DNA of 64,000 nt from Amycolatopsis sp. NBC_01480 (lineage in GTDB: Bacteria; Actinomycetota; Actinomycetes; Mycobacteriales; Pseudonocardiaceae): positions 7,130,001 through 7,194,000 of the forward strand of contig NZ_CP109442.1 in assembly GCF_036227205.1 (NCBI RefSeq), in the 5' to 3' direction. Position 1 is the stretch's first letter. Every line of letters begins with the position of its first letter. A program made the position numbers and the translations under genes. Below the pieces are notes generated by a model, which did not search any database, was not told the DNA's origin, and worked only from the letters and a program-made list of their open reading frames with translations. Below, one piece after another: positions 51,254-59,802 of the stretch.

Positions 51254-52156
51254 GTGGATCTCCGCGACGAGCTGAACGAGCTGATCACGCGGCACACCGG
51301 GCGCGGCACGCTGCGCAAGCGGCGGATCACCGAAGACGCGTCGGTCACCTTCGCCAGCGAACGCACCGAGCCGATCGCGGTGATGTCGGAGCCCTCGCTT
51401 GCGGTGGTGGGGCAGGGCGTCAAGCGCACGGCGCTGAACGGCACGCCGTACGACTACCGCGCGGGCCAATACGTTGTCGTCCCGGTCGACCTGCCGGTGA
51501 TCGGCCAGGCGCTGGCGGCGAGCCCGGCCGAGCCGCTGCTCGTGTTCAGCTTGACGCTGCGGCCCGCGCTCATCGCGTCCCTGCTGCTCGAGACGGGTGA
51601 AGCCCCGCCCGCGCCCGCGTTCGGCGGCCTGGTGATCAGCGACGCGACCACGGACCTGCTGGACCCGGTCGTCCGGCTGCTGCGCGCCGCCGGCCATCCC
51701 GACGACCTGCGGGTGCTCGGGCCCGGGCTGGTGCGGGAGATCCACTGGCGCCTGCTCACCGGTGAGCAGGGCGGGCTGGTGCGCCGGATCGGCCTCGCCG
51801 ACGGCAGCCTCGCGCACCTGACCCGCGCCATCCGCTGGCTGCGCGAGCACTACGACGAGCCCGTGCACGTCGCCGACCTCGCGCGCCTCGCGGGCATGAG
51901 CCCCTCGACGTTCCACCGGCACTTCCGCGCCACCACCTCGATGACGCCGATCCAGTTCCAGAAGCAGATCCGCCTGCAGGAGGCCCGCGCCCGCCTCGCG
52001 GCCCGCCCCCGCAGCATGGCCGAAGTCGGCCACCTCGTCGGCTACGACAGCCATTCGCAGTTCACGCGCGAATACCGCCGCGCCTTCGGCCTCACCCCCG
52101 GCCGCGACGCCGAACGCATGCGGACCGGCACCTTGGCCCCGGACCCGATCGGCTGA
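51254..52156 (+). CDS. AraC-family regulator (AraC_N type)
   Basis: About 300 residues from a GTG at 51254; a GTG at 51179 would add 25 residues. The N-terminal cupin-like AraC_N domain (about 20-170) includes TEPIAVMSEPSLAVVGQGVK and YRAGQYVVVPVDLPV. The C-terminal double HTH is ADLARLAGMSPSTFHRHFRATTSMTPIQFQKQIRLQEAR and AEVGHLVGYDSHSQFTREYRRAFG. Regulators of this class often sit opposite an oxidoreductase they induce, here the aldo/keto reductase. The ribosome site is weak for either start. Confidence 0.85.
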   Translation: MDLRDELNELITRHTGRGTLRKRRITEDASVTFASERTEPIAVMSEPSLAVVGQGVKRTALNGTPYDYRAGQYVVVPVDLPVIGQALAASPAEPLLVFSLTLRPALIASLLLETGEAPPAPAFGGLVISDATTDLLDPVVRLLRAAGHPDDLRVLGPGLVREIHWRLLTGEQGGLVRRIGLADGSLAHLTRAIRWLREHYDEPVHVADLARLAGMSPSTFHRHFRATTSMTPIQFQKQIRLQEARARLAARPRSMAEVGHLVGYDSHSQFTREYRRAFGLTPGRDAERMRTGTLAPDPIG

Positions 52157-52234
52157 GGTGGTGTCTGACAACCCGGCCAGTCCCGCTGAATGAGTCGCGG
52201 CCCGGCCCGCCCGCTGAGCGAATCCACCCCACGC

Positions 52235-52325
52235 GACATCGATGTCAGCATGGCCGATTCTTGTCTCCCTTGTCGTCTTGACCTGCTCGCGAGTCGCGGC
52301 GGAAGCTTCCTGGCAACGTTGTCAG
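52235..52325. promoter_or_regulatory. LacI-like palindromes upstream of the GH2 gene
   Basis: CTGGCAACGTTGTCAG (52310-52325) is a 16-bp palindrome with one mismatched pair and a central CG, the form of LacI-family sugar-repressor operators. A perfect 12-bp palindrome, GACATCGATGTC, lies at 52235-52246. Both are within 160 bp of the GH2 start, suggesting induction by a sugar through an unlinked LacI-type repressor. Confidence 0.5.
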
Positions 52326-52391
52326 TCGTCGGTGCCGACGCCTCGCCAGGGGGCGCGGGCAGGCGGCTGCCGCTGAGCGAACGGAGCCCTC

Positions 52392-55300
52392 ATGGCGCAC
52401 GACCACGGTGACGGAACGGACCAGGAGCAGGCGCTCTCCCGGCGGCGCGTCCTGGCCGCCGGGACCGGTCTGCTGGCCGGGTTCGGGCTGGCGGCCGTGC
52501 TGCCCGGGGTCGCCTCAGCGGTCACCGCCACGGAGACCGCAGCCGGGCAGGCCGCCGGCGGCCACGGCGCGACCGACCTCGCCCTGTTCCGCCCAGTCCA
52601 GGTGTCCTCGACCGACTACGCCGCCACCCCGGCCGAGTTCGCGGTGGACGGCCTCGCCCAGGTCGGCGTGGCGGGCTCGGGCTGGCGGGCCGCGCCGGGC
52701 GACGGGCCGTGGATCGTCGTCGACCTGCAGGGGCAGTGCCAGATCAGCTCGGTGGTGCTGACCTTCGAGGCCCGCCCCGGCGACCCGGCCTTCGACGGCA
52801 GCGGCTCCCGGACCAACACCAAGGGCAACGAGATCCAGTCGAGTTACGCGGTCGCGCTCGACCTCGACGTCTCCGCCGACGGGAAGTCCTGGCGCACCGT
52901 TCACCACACCGATTCCGGCACCGGGGGAGTGCAAACGATCCCGCTCGCCCCGGCCGTCAGCGCTCGCTGGGTGCGCCTCTCGGCGTCCCGCCTCTCCACG
53001 ACGAACCCGTTGGGAATCAACGGTTTCCAGGTCTACGGCACCAGCCGCGAGGCCCGTCCGCCGGTGCACGGCTGGACCAGCTGGCCGGTGCGCGAGCACG
53101 ACGACCCGCCCGCGCTGAACGTGGCCGCCGACGGCTCCGTGCCGCTCGAATCCGGCTGGGTGCTGACCATGCAGGACTGGGCGCCCAGCACCGATGGCGC
53201 GGTGCTGTCGGGACCCGGCGTCGACACTCGCGGCTGGCTGCCCGCGACGGTCCCGGGCACGGTGCTCGCCTCGCTGGTCGAGCAGGGCCAGCTGCCGGAC
53301 CCGGTGGCGGGCATGAACAACATGCACGTGCCGGAGGCGCTGTCCCGGCACGACTGGTGGTACCGGCGCCGCTTTACCGTGCCGCGCGGCCTCGACACCG
53401 GCGCGGGACGCCACGTCTGGCTGGAGTTCGACGGCGTCAACCACGAGGCGGACATCTGGCTCAACGGCGCCCGCGTCGGGAGCCTGGCGCACCCGTTCGG
53501 CCGAGCGGCGCTGGACGTCACCGCGGCGCTGCACCGCACCGGCGACCAGGCATTGGCCGTGAAGATCGCGCCGATTCCGCTGCCGGGCAGCCCCGGCGAC
53601 AAGGGCCCGGCCGGACAGTCCTTCGTGGACGCGGGAACCACGATGTTCGCCAGCTCGCCGACCTACCTCGCGGTGTCCGGCTGGGACTGGATGCCCGCCG
53701 TCCGTGACCGCGTCTCGGGCATCTGGAACCACGTCCGCCTGCGCTCCACCGGCGACGCGGTGCTCGGCGACGCCCGCGTGGACACCGTGCTGCCGAACCT
53801 GCCGGACACCGGCACCGCCGAGGTGACGATCTCGGTGCCGGTACGCAACTCCGGCGCCGTCGCCCAGCGTGTGCAGGTCACCGCCGAGTTCGACAGCGTC
53901 CGCGTGAGCACCACCGTCACCGTCGCGCCCGGCCAGGAGACCGCCGCCGTGTTCGCCCCGGCCGCATTCCCGCAGCTGCGGCTGAAGAACCCGAAACTGT
54001 GGTGGCCCAACGGATACGGCGACGCCGCCCTGCACGACCTCACCCTGACCGCGGCGCTCGGCCAGACGGTCAGCGACCGCAAGAAGGTGCAGTTCGGCCT
54101 CCGCAAGATCGACTACCAGTACGACCAGCCGATCGTCATCGTCGACGGCCGGGCCGACCAGAAGGTCGCACTCGGCGCGCAGAACGCCCGGTACGTCCGG
54201 ATGCAGGGCGGCAAACGCGCCACCGGCTGGGGCTTCTCGCTGTGGACACTGTCCGTTGTGGACAGCAAGACGCCGGGCACCGACCTGGCGCTGCACAAGA
54301 CGGCGACCTCGTCCTCGGTGGCCGACGGGAACCCGCCCGCCAACGCCGTGGACGGCGACCCGCAGACCCGCTGGACCTCGGCGTACCAGGACGGCGAGTG
54401 GATCCAGGTCGACCTCGGCGCCGCCACCGCGTTCGACCAGGTGGTGCTCACCTGGGAGACCGCCTACGCCGCGACGTTCAAGATCCAGGTCTCCCAGGAC
54501 GGGACCACCTGGACCGACGCCGCTTCGGTGGACAACTCGGCCAAGCCGCTGACCATCCTGGTCAACGGGGTCAAGATCTTCATCCGCGGTGGCAGCTGGG
54601 GCTGGGACGAGCTGCTGCGCCGGATGCCGGCCGAGCGGATGGACGCGGTGGTGGCGATGCACCGCGACATGAACTTCACCCTGATCCGCAACTGGGTCGG
54701 CTCGTCCTACCGCGAGGAGCTGTTCGCCGCCTGCGACAAGTACGGCATCCTGCTGTGGAACGAGTTCTGGGACGGCTGGTCCACCGACCCGGCCAACCAC
54801 GACATCTACCTGGCGCAGGCCGAGGACACCGTGCTGCGCTACCGCCACCACGCCTGCGCCACGGTCTGGTTCGGCTGCAACGAGGGCAACCCGCCGACGG
54901 TGATCGACCAGGCGCTGCGCGCGATCGTCACGCAGAACACGGACCTGCTGTACCAGAGCAACTCCGCGGGCGGCGTGATCACCGGCGACGGCCCGTACCA
55001 CTGGCTCGACCCGAAGCAGTACTTCACCGGTGAAGCGACCGGCGGGAAGTCCGGCTTCTGGAGCGAGATCGGCCTGCCGACGGTGTCGGTGGCCGAGAGC
55101 ATGCGCAACCTGGTCGGGAAGGACGACCCGGGCTGGCCGATCGGCGCCCCGTGGTTCCTGCACGACTGGTCGTCGAACGGGAACCAGTCGCCGCAGACCT
55201 ACCTGGCGGCGATCGACGCCCGGCTCGCGCCGTCGACCAGCCTCGAGGAGTTCTCGCGCAAGGCGCAGTTCGTCAACTACGAGAGCATGCGCGCGATCTT

Positions 55301-56036
55301 CGAGGCGTGGAACGCCAAGCTGTGGAACGACGCCACCGGCGTGCTGCTGTGGATGTCGCATCCCGCGTGGCACAGCACGGTCTGGCAGACCTACGACTAC
55401 GACCTCGACGTCAACGGCAGCTACTACGGCTCGCGCAAGGGCTGCGAGGCGCGCCACGTGCAGGCCGACCTCTCGACCTGGCAGGTGATCGCGGTCAACC
55501 ACACGCCGGCCGCGCTGACCGGCGCGACGGTCACCGCGCAGCTGTACGGCCTCGACGGGCAGGCCCTGGGCGCGCCCTCGGTGCAGAAGGTCGACGTGGC
55601 AGCGATTTCGACGGCGCCGGCGTTCACCGTGCCGTTCGCCGCCGACCAGCCCGCGCTGCACCTGCTGCGGCTGCGGCTGACCGGCGCCGACGGCACGGTG
55701 ATCTCGGAGAACACGTACTGGCGCTATCGCACCGACACCGCGATGCAGGGCCTCAACCAGCTCGCCCGGACCCAGCTTTCGGCCGATCTCAAGGCAACCG
55801 GCCGCGGCGGCTACACGGCGACCGTGCGCAACACCGGACGGACGGCCGCCGCGATGGTCCGGCTGTCGCTGCGCGAGCGCAACGGCACCGACCGGGTGCT
55901 GCCGACCCTCTACGGCGACAACTACTTCTGGCTGCTGCCAGGGGAAAGCCGCCCGATCACGGTCGAGCCGCACCGCGCGGTCGACCACCCCCGGCTGCGG
56001 GTGGAGGCCTACAACGTGTCGGCGAAGCTGGCTTGA
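52392..56036 (+). CDS. Very large Tat-exported GH2 enzyme with two discoidin-type domains
   Basis: 1214 residues. Tat signal SRRRVLAAGTGLLAGFGLAAVL, then an F5/8C domain (about 60-215). GH2 domains follow: sugar-binding (about 240-430, LPATVPGTVLASLVEQG, WWYRRRFTVP), immunoglobulin-like (to about 575), barrel (about 718-930) with acid/base Glu831 in FGCNEGNPP and nucleophile Glu892 in WSEIGLPT, and C-terminal beta domains. Residues about 578-716 are a second discoidin-like unit inserted just before the barrel strand TILVNGVKIFIRGGSWGWDE. The outline is that of exo-beta-D-glucosaminidase/beta-mannosidase-type GH2 enzymes. Start behind GGAG. Its 3' end overlaps the converging gene by 28 bp. Confidence 0.88.
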   Translation: MAHDHGDGTDQEQALSRRRVLAAGTGLLAGFGLAAVLPGVASAVTATETAAGQAAGGHGATDLALFRPVQVSSTDYAATPAEFAVDGLAQVGVAGSGWRAAPGDGPWIVVDLQGQCQISSVVLTFEARPGDPAFDGSGSRTNTKGNEIQSSYAVALDLDVSADGKSWRTVHHTDSGTGGVQTIPLAPAVSARWVRLSASRLSTTNPLGINGFQVYGTSREARPPVHGWTSWPVREHDDPPALNVAADGSVPLESGWVLTMQDWAPSTDGAVLSGPGVDTRGWLPATVPGTVLASLVEQGQLPDPVAGMNNMHVPEALSRHDWWYRRRFTVPRGLDTGAGRHVWLEFDGVNHEADIWLNGARVGSLAHPFGRAALDVTAALHRTGDQALAVKIAPIPLPGSPGDKGPAGQSFVDAGTTMFASSPTYLAVSGWDWMPAVRDRVSGIWNHVRLRSTGDAVLGDARVDTVLPNLPDTGTAEVTISVPVRNSGAVAQRVQVTAEFDSVRVSTTVTVAPGQETAAVFAPAAFPQLRLKNPKLWWPNGYGDAALHDLTLTAALGQTVSDRKKVQFGLRKIDYQYDQPIVIVDGRADQKVALGAQNARYVRMQGGKRATGWGFSLWTLSVVDSKTPGTDLALHKTATSSSVADGNPPANAVDGDPQTRWTSAYQDGEWIQVDLGAATAFDQVVLTWETAYAATFKIQVSQDGTTWTDAASVDNSAKPLTILVNGVKIFIRGGSWGWDELLRRMPAERMDAVVAMHRDMNFTLIRNWVGSSYREELFAACDKYGILLWNEFWDGWSTDPANHDIYLAQAEDTVLRYRHHACATVWFGCNEGNPPTVIDQALRAIVTQNTDLLYQSNSAGGVITGDGPYHWLDPKQYFTGEATGGKSGFWSEIGLPTVSVAESMRNLVGKDDPGWPIGAPWFLHDWSSNGNQSPQTYLAAIDARLAPSTSLEEFSRKAQFVNYESMRAIFEAWNAKLWNDATGVLLWMSHPAWHSTVWQTYDYDLDVNGSYYGSRKGCEARHVQADLSTWQVIAVNHTPAALTGATVTAQLYGLDGQALGAPSVQKVDVAAISTAPAFTVPFAADQPALHLLRLRLTGADGTVISENTYWRYRTDTAMQGLNQLARTQLSADLKATGRGGYTATVRNTGRTAAAMVRLSLRERNGTDRVLPTLYGDNYFWLLPGESRPITVEPHRAVDHPRLRVEAYNVSAKLA

Positions 56037-57160
56037 GCCGCTGCGCCTCCGCTGAACAGGGACATCAGACGGTGGGGTGAGCCGGCGCCGAACATGAGTT
56101 CGTGGAGTTCGGCGCCGTCCGCGGTGGCCGCGCCGGAGCGGGGGAACATGGCCGGCTCGTACTCGGCGAGGGCGGCCTCGGGGTCGTCCGGGTGCGCGGC
56201 CAGGGCCTGGCCGAGTTCGGCGCCGTCGAGCATGGCCAGGTTGGCGCCCTCGCCGTTCGGCGGCGCGAGGTGCGCGGCGTCGCCGAGCAGCGTCACCCCT
56301 TTTACTCGTTCCCATCGGTGCCCGACCGGCAGCGTGTAGAGCGGGCGCAGGACGGGCGCGACGTCGCTTTCGGTGATCAACGCGGTGACTTCCGGGTCCC
56401 AGCCGTCGAATTCCCGTGCGATCCGGGGGGTGGCGGCCGCGTCGCCGAAGTCGATGGCGGCGAACCAGTCCAGCGGCTGGCTGAGCGCCACGTACGCGTG
56501 CAGGGTGTCACCGCGCTCGCGGTGGGCCATGATCCCGGTGCCCGGCGCGAGCGTCATCAGGCTCCCGCCGCCGACCGCTTTCGCCGCGGCGGGATGCCGG
56601 GTGTCGGCCTCGAACAGGTAGGTCTCGACGTAGGACATGCCGCTGTACTCGGGCGTGGCGTCCGACAGCAGCGGCCGGACGCGGGACCACGCGCCGTCCG
56701 CGCCGACCAGCAGGCTCGTGGTGACGGTGGCGCCGTTGTCGAAGGTCACCTCGTGACGGCCCTCGCCGAGGGCCCGCACGCCGTTGACCTTGTGTCCCCA
56801 GTGGACAGTCCCGGCCGGGAGCGAGTCGAGTAGCGCCTGCCGCAGCTCGCCCCGTTGGACTTCGGGTCGTCCGCCGCTGTCGTCGTCGGGTTCTTCGTGC
56901 AGGACAGTGCCGTCCGGGCTGAGTACCCGCGTCGCCTGGCGGCCCTCCAGGATCAGGCTGCGGAATTCGCCGGTCAGGCCGGCCGCCGCCAGGGCCGCCT
57001 GGCCGGTGTGCTCGTGGATGTCGAGCATTCCGCCCTGCGCGCGGGCTTTCGGGGAGGCTTCGGCTTCGTAGACCGTGACCGGGATGTCGTGGACGTGCAG
57101 GACGCGGGCGAGGACCAGGCCGCCGAGGCCGGCGCCGATGATCGTGACCGGGGTTTTCAT
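56009..57160 (-). CDS. FAD-dependent monooxygenase, TetX-like
   Basis: 383 residues, start ATG at 57158-57160 behind AAGGAG. FAD-binding GAGLGGLVLARVL near the N-terminus, the GGMLDIHEHTGQAAL segment, the DG motif in LLVGADGAWSRVR and the GD motif in TLLGDAAHLAPPNGEGANLAM. The order and spacing follow TetX and related aromatic hydroxylases of the PHBH fold. It could inactivate a tetracycline-like compound or hydroxylate another aromatic, and the substrate is not known. Two 19-bp direct repeats lie just upstream. Its last 28 bp overlap the 3' end of the converging GH2 gene. Confidence 0.88.
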   Translation of the reverse strand: MKTPVTIIGAGLGGLVLARVLHVHDIPVTVYEAEASPKARAQGGMLDIHEHTGQAALAAAGLTGEFRSLILEGRQATRVLSPDGTVLHEEPDDDSGGRPEVQRGELRQALLDSLPAGTVHWGHKVNGVRALGEGRHEVTFDNGATVTTSLLVGADGAWSRVRPLLSDATPEYSGMSYVETYLFEADTRHPAAAKAVGGGSLMTLAPGTGIMAHRERGDTLHAYVALSQPLDWFAAIDFGDAAATPRIAREFDGWDPEVTALITESDVAPVLRPLYTLPVGHRWERVKGVTLLGDAAHLAPPNGEGANLAMLDGAELGQALAAHPDDPEAALAEYEPAMFPRSGAATADGAELHELMFGAGSPHRLMSLFSGGAAAQASFADTL

Positions 57161-57179
57161 GGTGGGCTCCTTCGGGTTA

Positions 57180-57222
57180 TGGAATGTCGTTCCAGAACCA
57201 TCGTGGAGCACCGTTCCAGAAC
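57180..57222. promoter_or_regulatory. Twin 19-bp operators upstream of the TetX-like gene
   Basis: TGGAATGTCGTTCCAGAAC (57180-57198) and TGGAGCACCGTTCCAGAAC (57204-57222) are direct repeats 24 bp apart, each containing an inverted TGGAA/TTCCA pair. They sit 20-62 bp upstream of the start codon, where a TetR- or MarR-type repressor would act. No regulator gene is adjacent. Confidence 0.6.
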
Positions 57223-57250
57223 TGTCAACCCGAGAGTGCCCGGCTCCAAC

Positions 57251-57303
57251 GCCGTCAAGGCCCCCTTCACCGCGTAGGACGCGGGTAAGGAGGCCTTGAC
57301 GGC
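57251..57303. terminator. Hairpin terminator at the end of the peptide ABC operon
   Basis: GCCGTCAAGGCCCCCTT (57251-57267) pairs with AAGGAGGCCTTGACGGC (57287-57303), one mismatch, 19-nt loop, 10 bp beyond the ATPase stop on the minus strand. It shares its GCCGT(C/T)(A/G)AGG outer stem with the terminator at 12092-12139. Confidence 0.75.
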
Positions 57304-57313
57304 AACGAGCCGT

Positions 57314-58918
57314 TCAGCCGGCGAACGCCGTGGCGCCGGGCACCGCGTCCAGCAGCTGCCGGGTGTAGGGGTCCGAAGGCGCGGTGAGGACCTCGTCCAC
57401 CGGCCCCTGCTCGACCACATGGCCGTCCTTCATCACCAGCACGTGGTGGGCGAGCGCGCGGACCACGGCGAGGTCGTGCGAGATGAACAGGTAGCTCAGC
57501 CCCAGCTCGCGCTGCAGCTCGGCGAGCAGGCCGAGGATCTGGTCCTGCACCAGGACGTCCAGTGCGGACACCGCCTCGTCGCAGACGACCAGCCGCGGGT
57601 CCAGCGCCAGCGCGCGGGCGATCGCGACCCGCTGGCGCTGGCCGCCGGACAGCTCGTTCGGGTAGCGCTGGGCGAGCGCGGCCGGCAGCGCGACCTGGTC
57701 CAGCAGCTCCGCCACCTTCACCCGCCGCGAGGCCCGGTCGCCGACGCCGAAGGTGCGCAACGGCTCGGTGACGATCCGCTCGACCGTCCACATCGGATCC
57801 AGCGAGGCGTACGGGTCCTGGAACACCGGCTGCATGGTCTGCCGCGCCGCCCGCAGCCGCGCGCCGCGCAGCCCGGCCAGCTCCTCGCCGTCGAGCCGGA
57901 TCCGGCCGTCGGTCGCGGGCACCAGGCCCAGCACCATCCGCGCGGTGGTGGTCTTGCCCGAGCCGGACTCGCCGACGATCGCGGTGGTGCGCCCGCGCTC
58001 GACGGTGAACGAAACGTCGTCCACCGCGCGCAGCACGCCGCCTTGTCCTCGACTGTGCCTTCTAGGGAGTGGGTACTCCTTGGACACGTGCTCGACCTCG
58101 AGGACCACGTCCGAAGCGGACACCGGCCGTCGTCGGGGAGTCTTGAGCGACGGCGCCGCGGCCACCAGCCGCTGGGTGTACTCCTCGCGCGGCGCGGTCA
58201 GAACCTGTTTCGCCGCACCGGTTTCGACGATCTCGCCCTCGGACATCACCACGACCCGGTCGGCCCGCTCCGCCGCCAGCCCCAGGTCGTGGGTGACCAG
58301 CAGCAGCGCCGTGCCCAGCTCGCGGGTCAGCCCGTCCAGGTGGTCGAGGATCTGCCGCTGCACGGTGACGTCGAGCGCGGAGGTCGGCTCGTCGGCGATC
58401 AGCAGGTCCGGCCGGCAGGCCAGGCCGATCGCGATCAGCACCCGCTGGCGCATGCCGCCGGAGAACTCGTGCGGGTACTGCCGCGCCCGCCGGGCCGGCT
58501 CGCTCAGCCCGGCCTGCCCCAGCAGCTCCACTGCCCGGGCCCAGGCCTCCCGGCGTCCGCAGATCCGGTGCGCCAGCAGGGTTTCCGCGACCTGGCGGCC
58601 GACCCGCGAAACCGGGTTGAGGTTCGACATCGGGTCTTGCGGCACCAGGCCGACCTCGCGTCCGCGCAACTGCCGGAGCCGCTTCTCGCCCGAGTGTGTG
58701 ATGTCCTCGCCGCGCCAGCGGATGGTGCCGCCGGTGACGTGGCCGGACCCGGGCAGCAGGCCCATCACGGCGTGCGCGGTGGTCGACTTCCCGGAGCCGG
58801 ACTGGCCGACGACGGCGACGCGTTCACCGGGCGCCACGCTCAGGCTCACGCCCCGCACCGCGGGACTGTCCCCAAAGGACACTTCGAGGCCGGTGATCTC
58901 CAGCAGCGGCTCGGTCAT
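57314..58918 (-). CDS. Fused dual ATP-binding protein of peptide/glutathione ABC importer (GsiA/DppDF-like)
   Basis: 534 residues, start ATG at 58916-58918 behind AAGGGGA. Two complete ABC domains in one chain. Domain 1: Walker A GQSGSGKST, signature FSGGMRQR, Walker B LLIADEPTSALD. Domain 2: Walker A GESGSGKTT, signature LSGGQRQR, Walker B LVVCDEAVSALD. The second Walker B ends DEA rather than the usual DEP, with the catalytic Glu kept. Fused ATPases of this kind power oligopeptide and glutathione importers. Last gene of the ggt/SBP/permease/ATPase operon; 11-bp gap to the permease gene. Confidence 0.92.
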   Translation of the reverse strand: MTEPLLEITGLEVSFGDSPAVRGVSLSVAPGERVAVVGQSGSGKSTTAHAVMGLLPGSGHVTGGTIRWRGEDITHSGEKRLRQLRGREVGLVPQDPMSNLNPVSRVGRQVAETLLAHRICGRREAWARAVELLGQAGLSEPARRARQYPHEFSGGMRQRVLIAIGLACRPDLLIADEPTSALDVTVQRQILDHLDGLTRELGTALLLVTHDLGLAAERADRVVVMSEGEIVETGAAKQVLTAPREEYTQRLVAAAPSLKTPRRRPVSASDVVLEVEHVSKEYPLPRRHSRGQGGVLRAVDDVSFTVERGRTTAIVGESGSGKTTTARMVLGLVPATDGRIRLDGEELAGLRGARLRAARQTMQPVFQDPYASLDPMWTVERIVTEPLRTFGVGDRASRRVKVAELLDQVALPAALAQRYPNELSGGQRQRVAIARALALDPRLVVCDEAVSALDVLVQDQILGLLAELQRELGLSYLFISHDLAVVRALAHHVLVMKDGHVVEQGPVDEVLTAPSDPYTRQLLDAVPGATAFAG

Positions 58919-58929
58919 GACGGTCCCCT

Positions 58930-59802
58930 TCACCGGCTGGTCTTCGGGTCGAGCGCGTCGCGCAGGGCGTCGCCGAACAGGTTGAAGCCCAGGCAGATCA
59001 CGGCCAGCGCGATGCCGGGGAAGATGCCGGGCCACGGCGTGCGGAACAGGTACTGCTGGGCGTCCGACAGCATGATGCCCAGGCTCGGGTCGGGCGGCTG
59101 GATGCCCAGGCCGAGGAACGACAGGATCGCCTCGCCCAGCACCGCCGCGGGCATGATCACGGTGGCCTGCACGATGATCACCGGCAGCGCGTTGGGCAGC
59201 ACGTGCTGGCCGAGGATCCGCCACGGCCCGGCGTGCATGGTGTGCGCGGCCAGCACGAAGTCGGTTTCCTTGAGCCGCAGCGTTTCCGCCCGCACCACGC
59301 GGACCATGGTCGGGATCTGCGCGATGCCCAGCGCGACCGCGGCGTTGGCCAGCCCACCGCCGTTGATCGCGGCCAGCCCGACGGCGAGGATCAGGAACGG
59401 GAACGCCAGCATCAGGTCCGCCAGCCGGGAGACGAGCGCGTCCAGCCAGCGCCAGTACCCGGAAAGCAGCCCCAGCGGCACGCCGAGGACCACCGCGAGC
59501 AGCACCGACAGCGCGCCGACCTCCAGTGATGCGCGGGTGCCGTAGAGCACGCGGGACAGGATGTCGCGGCCGAGGTCGTCGGTGCCGAGCCCGAAGCCGA
59601 CCGTGCCGGGCTGCTGGAACGGCGTCGAGAAGTGCACCTCGGCCGGTGCGTACGGCGCGAGCAGCGGCGCGAACACCCCGGCGACCAGGACGATCAGCAG
59701 CAGCACCCCGCCGGCCACGCCCATCGGGTTCCGCACCAGCCGTCCCAGCGTGCGCCCGCGGACCCGGGCCAGGGGGATGGGGGTGCCGGCGTCGATGGTC
59801 AT
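58930..59802 (-). CDS. Peptide ABC transporter permease, DppC/GsiD type
   Basis: 290 residues, start ATG at 59800-59802 behind GGGAGGA, overlapping the stop of the other permease by 4 bp (ATGA). Five or six membrane helices. The cytoplasmic N-terminus leads to the family's NPMGVAGGVLLLIVLVAGVFAPLLAPYAP helix, FGLGTDDLGRDILSRVLYGTRASL follows, and the EAA coupling loop is in AHTMHAGPWRILGQHVLPN. The N-terminal OppC_N segment is present. It pairs with the DppB-type permease to form the membrane channel. Confidence 0.94.
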   Translation of the reverse strand: MTIDAGTPIPLARVRGRTLGRLVRNPMGVAGGVLLLIVLVAGVFAPLLAPYAPAEVHFSTPFQQPGTVGFGLGTDDLGRDILSRVLYGTRASLEVGALSVLLAVVLGVPLGLLSGYWRWLDALVSRLADLMLAFPFLILAVGLAAINGGGLANAAVALGIAQIPTMVRVVRAETLRLKETDFVLAAHTMHAGPWRILGQHVLPNALPVIIVQATVIMPAAVLGEAILSFLGLGIQPPDPSLGIMLSDAQQYLFRTPWPGIFPGIALAVICLGFNLFGDALRDALDPKTSR

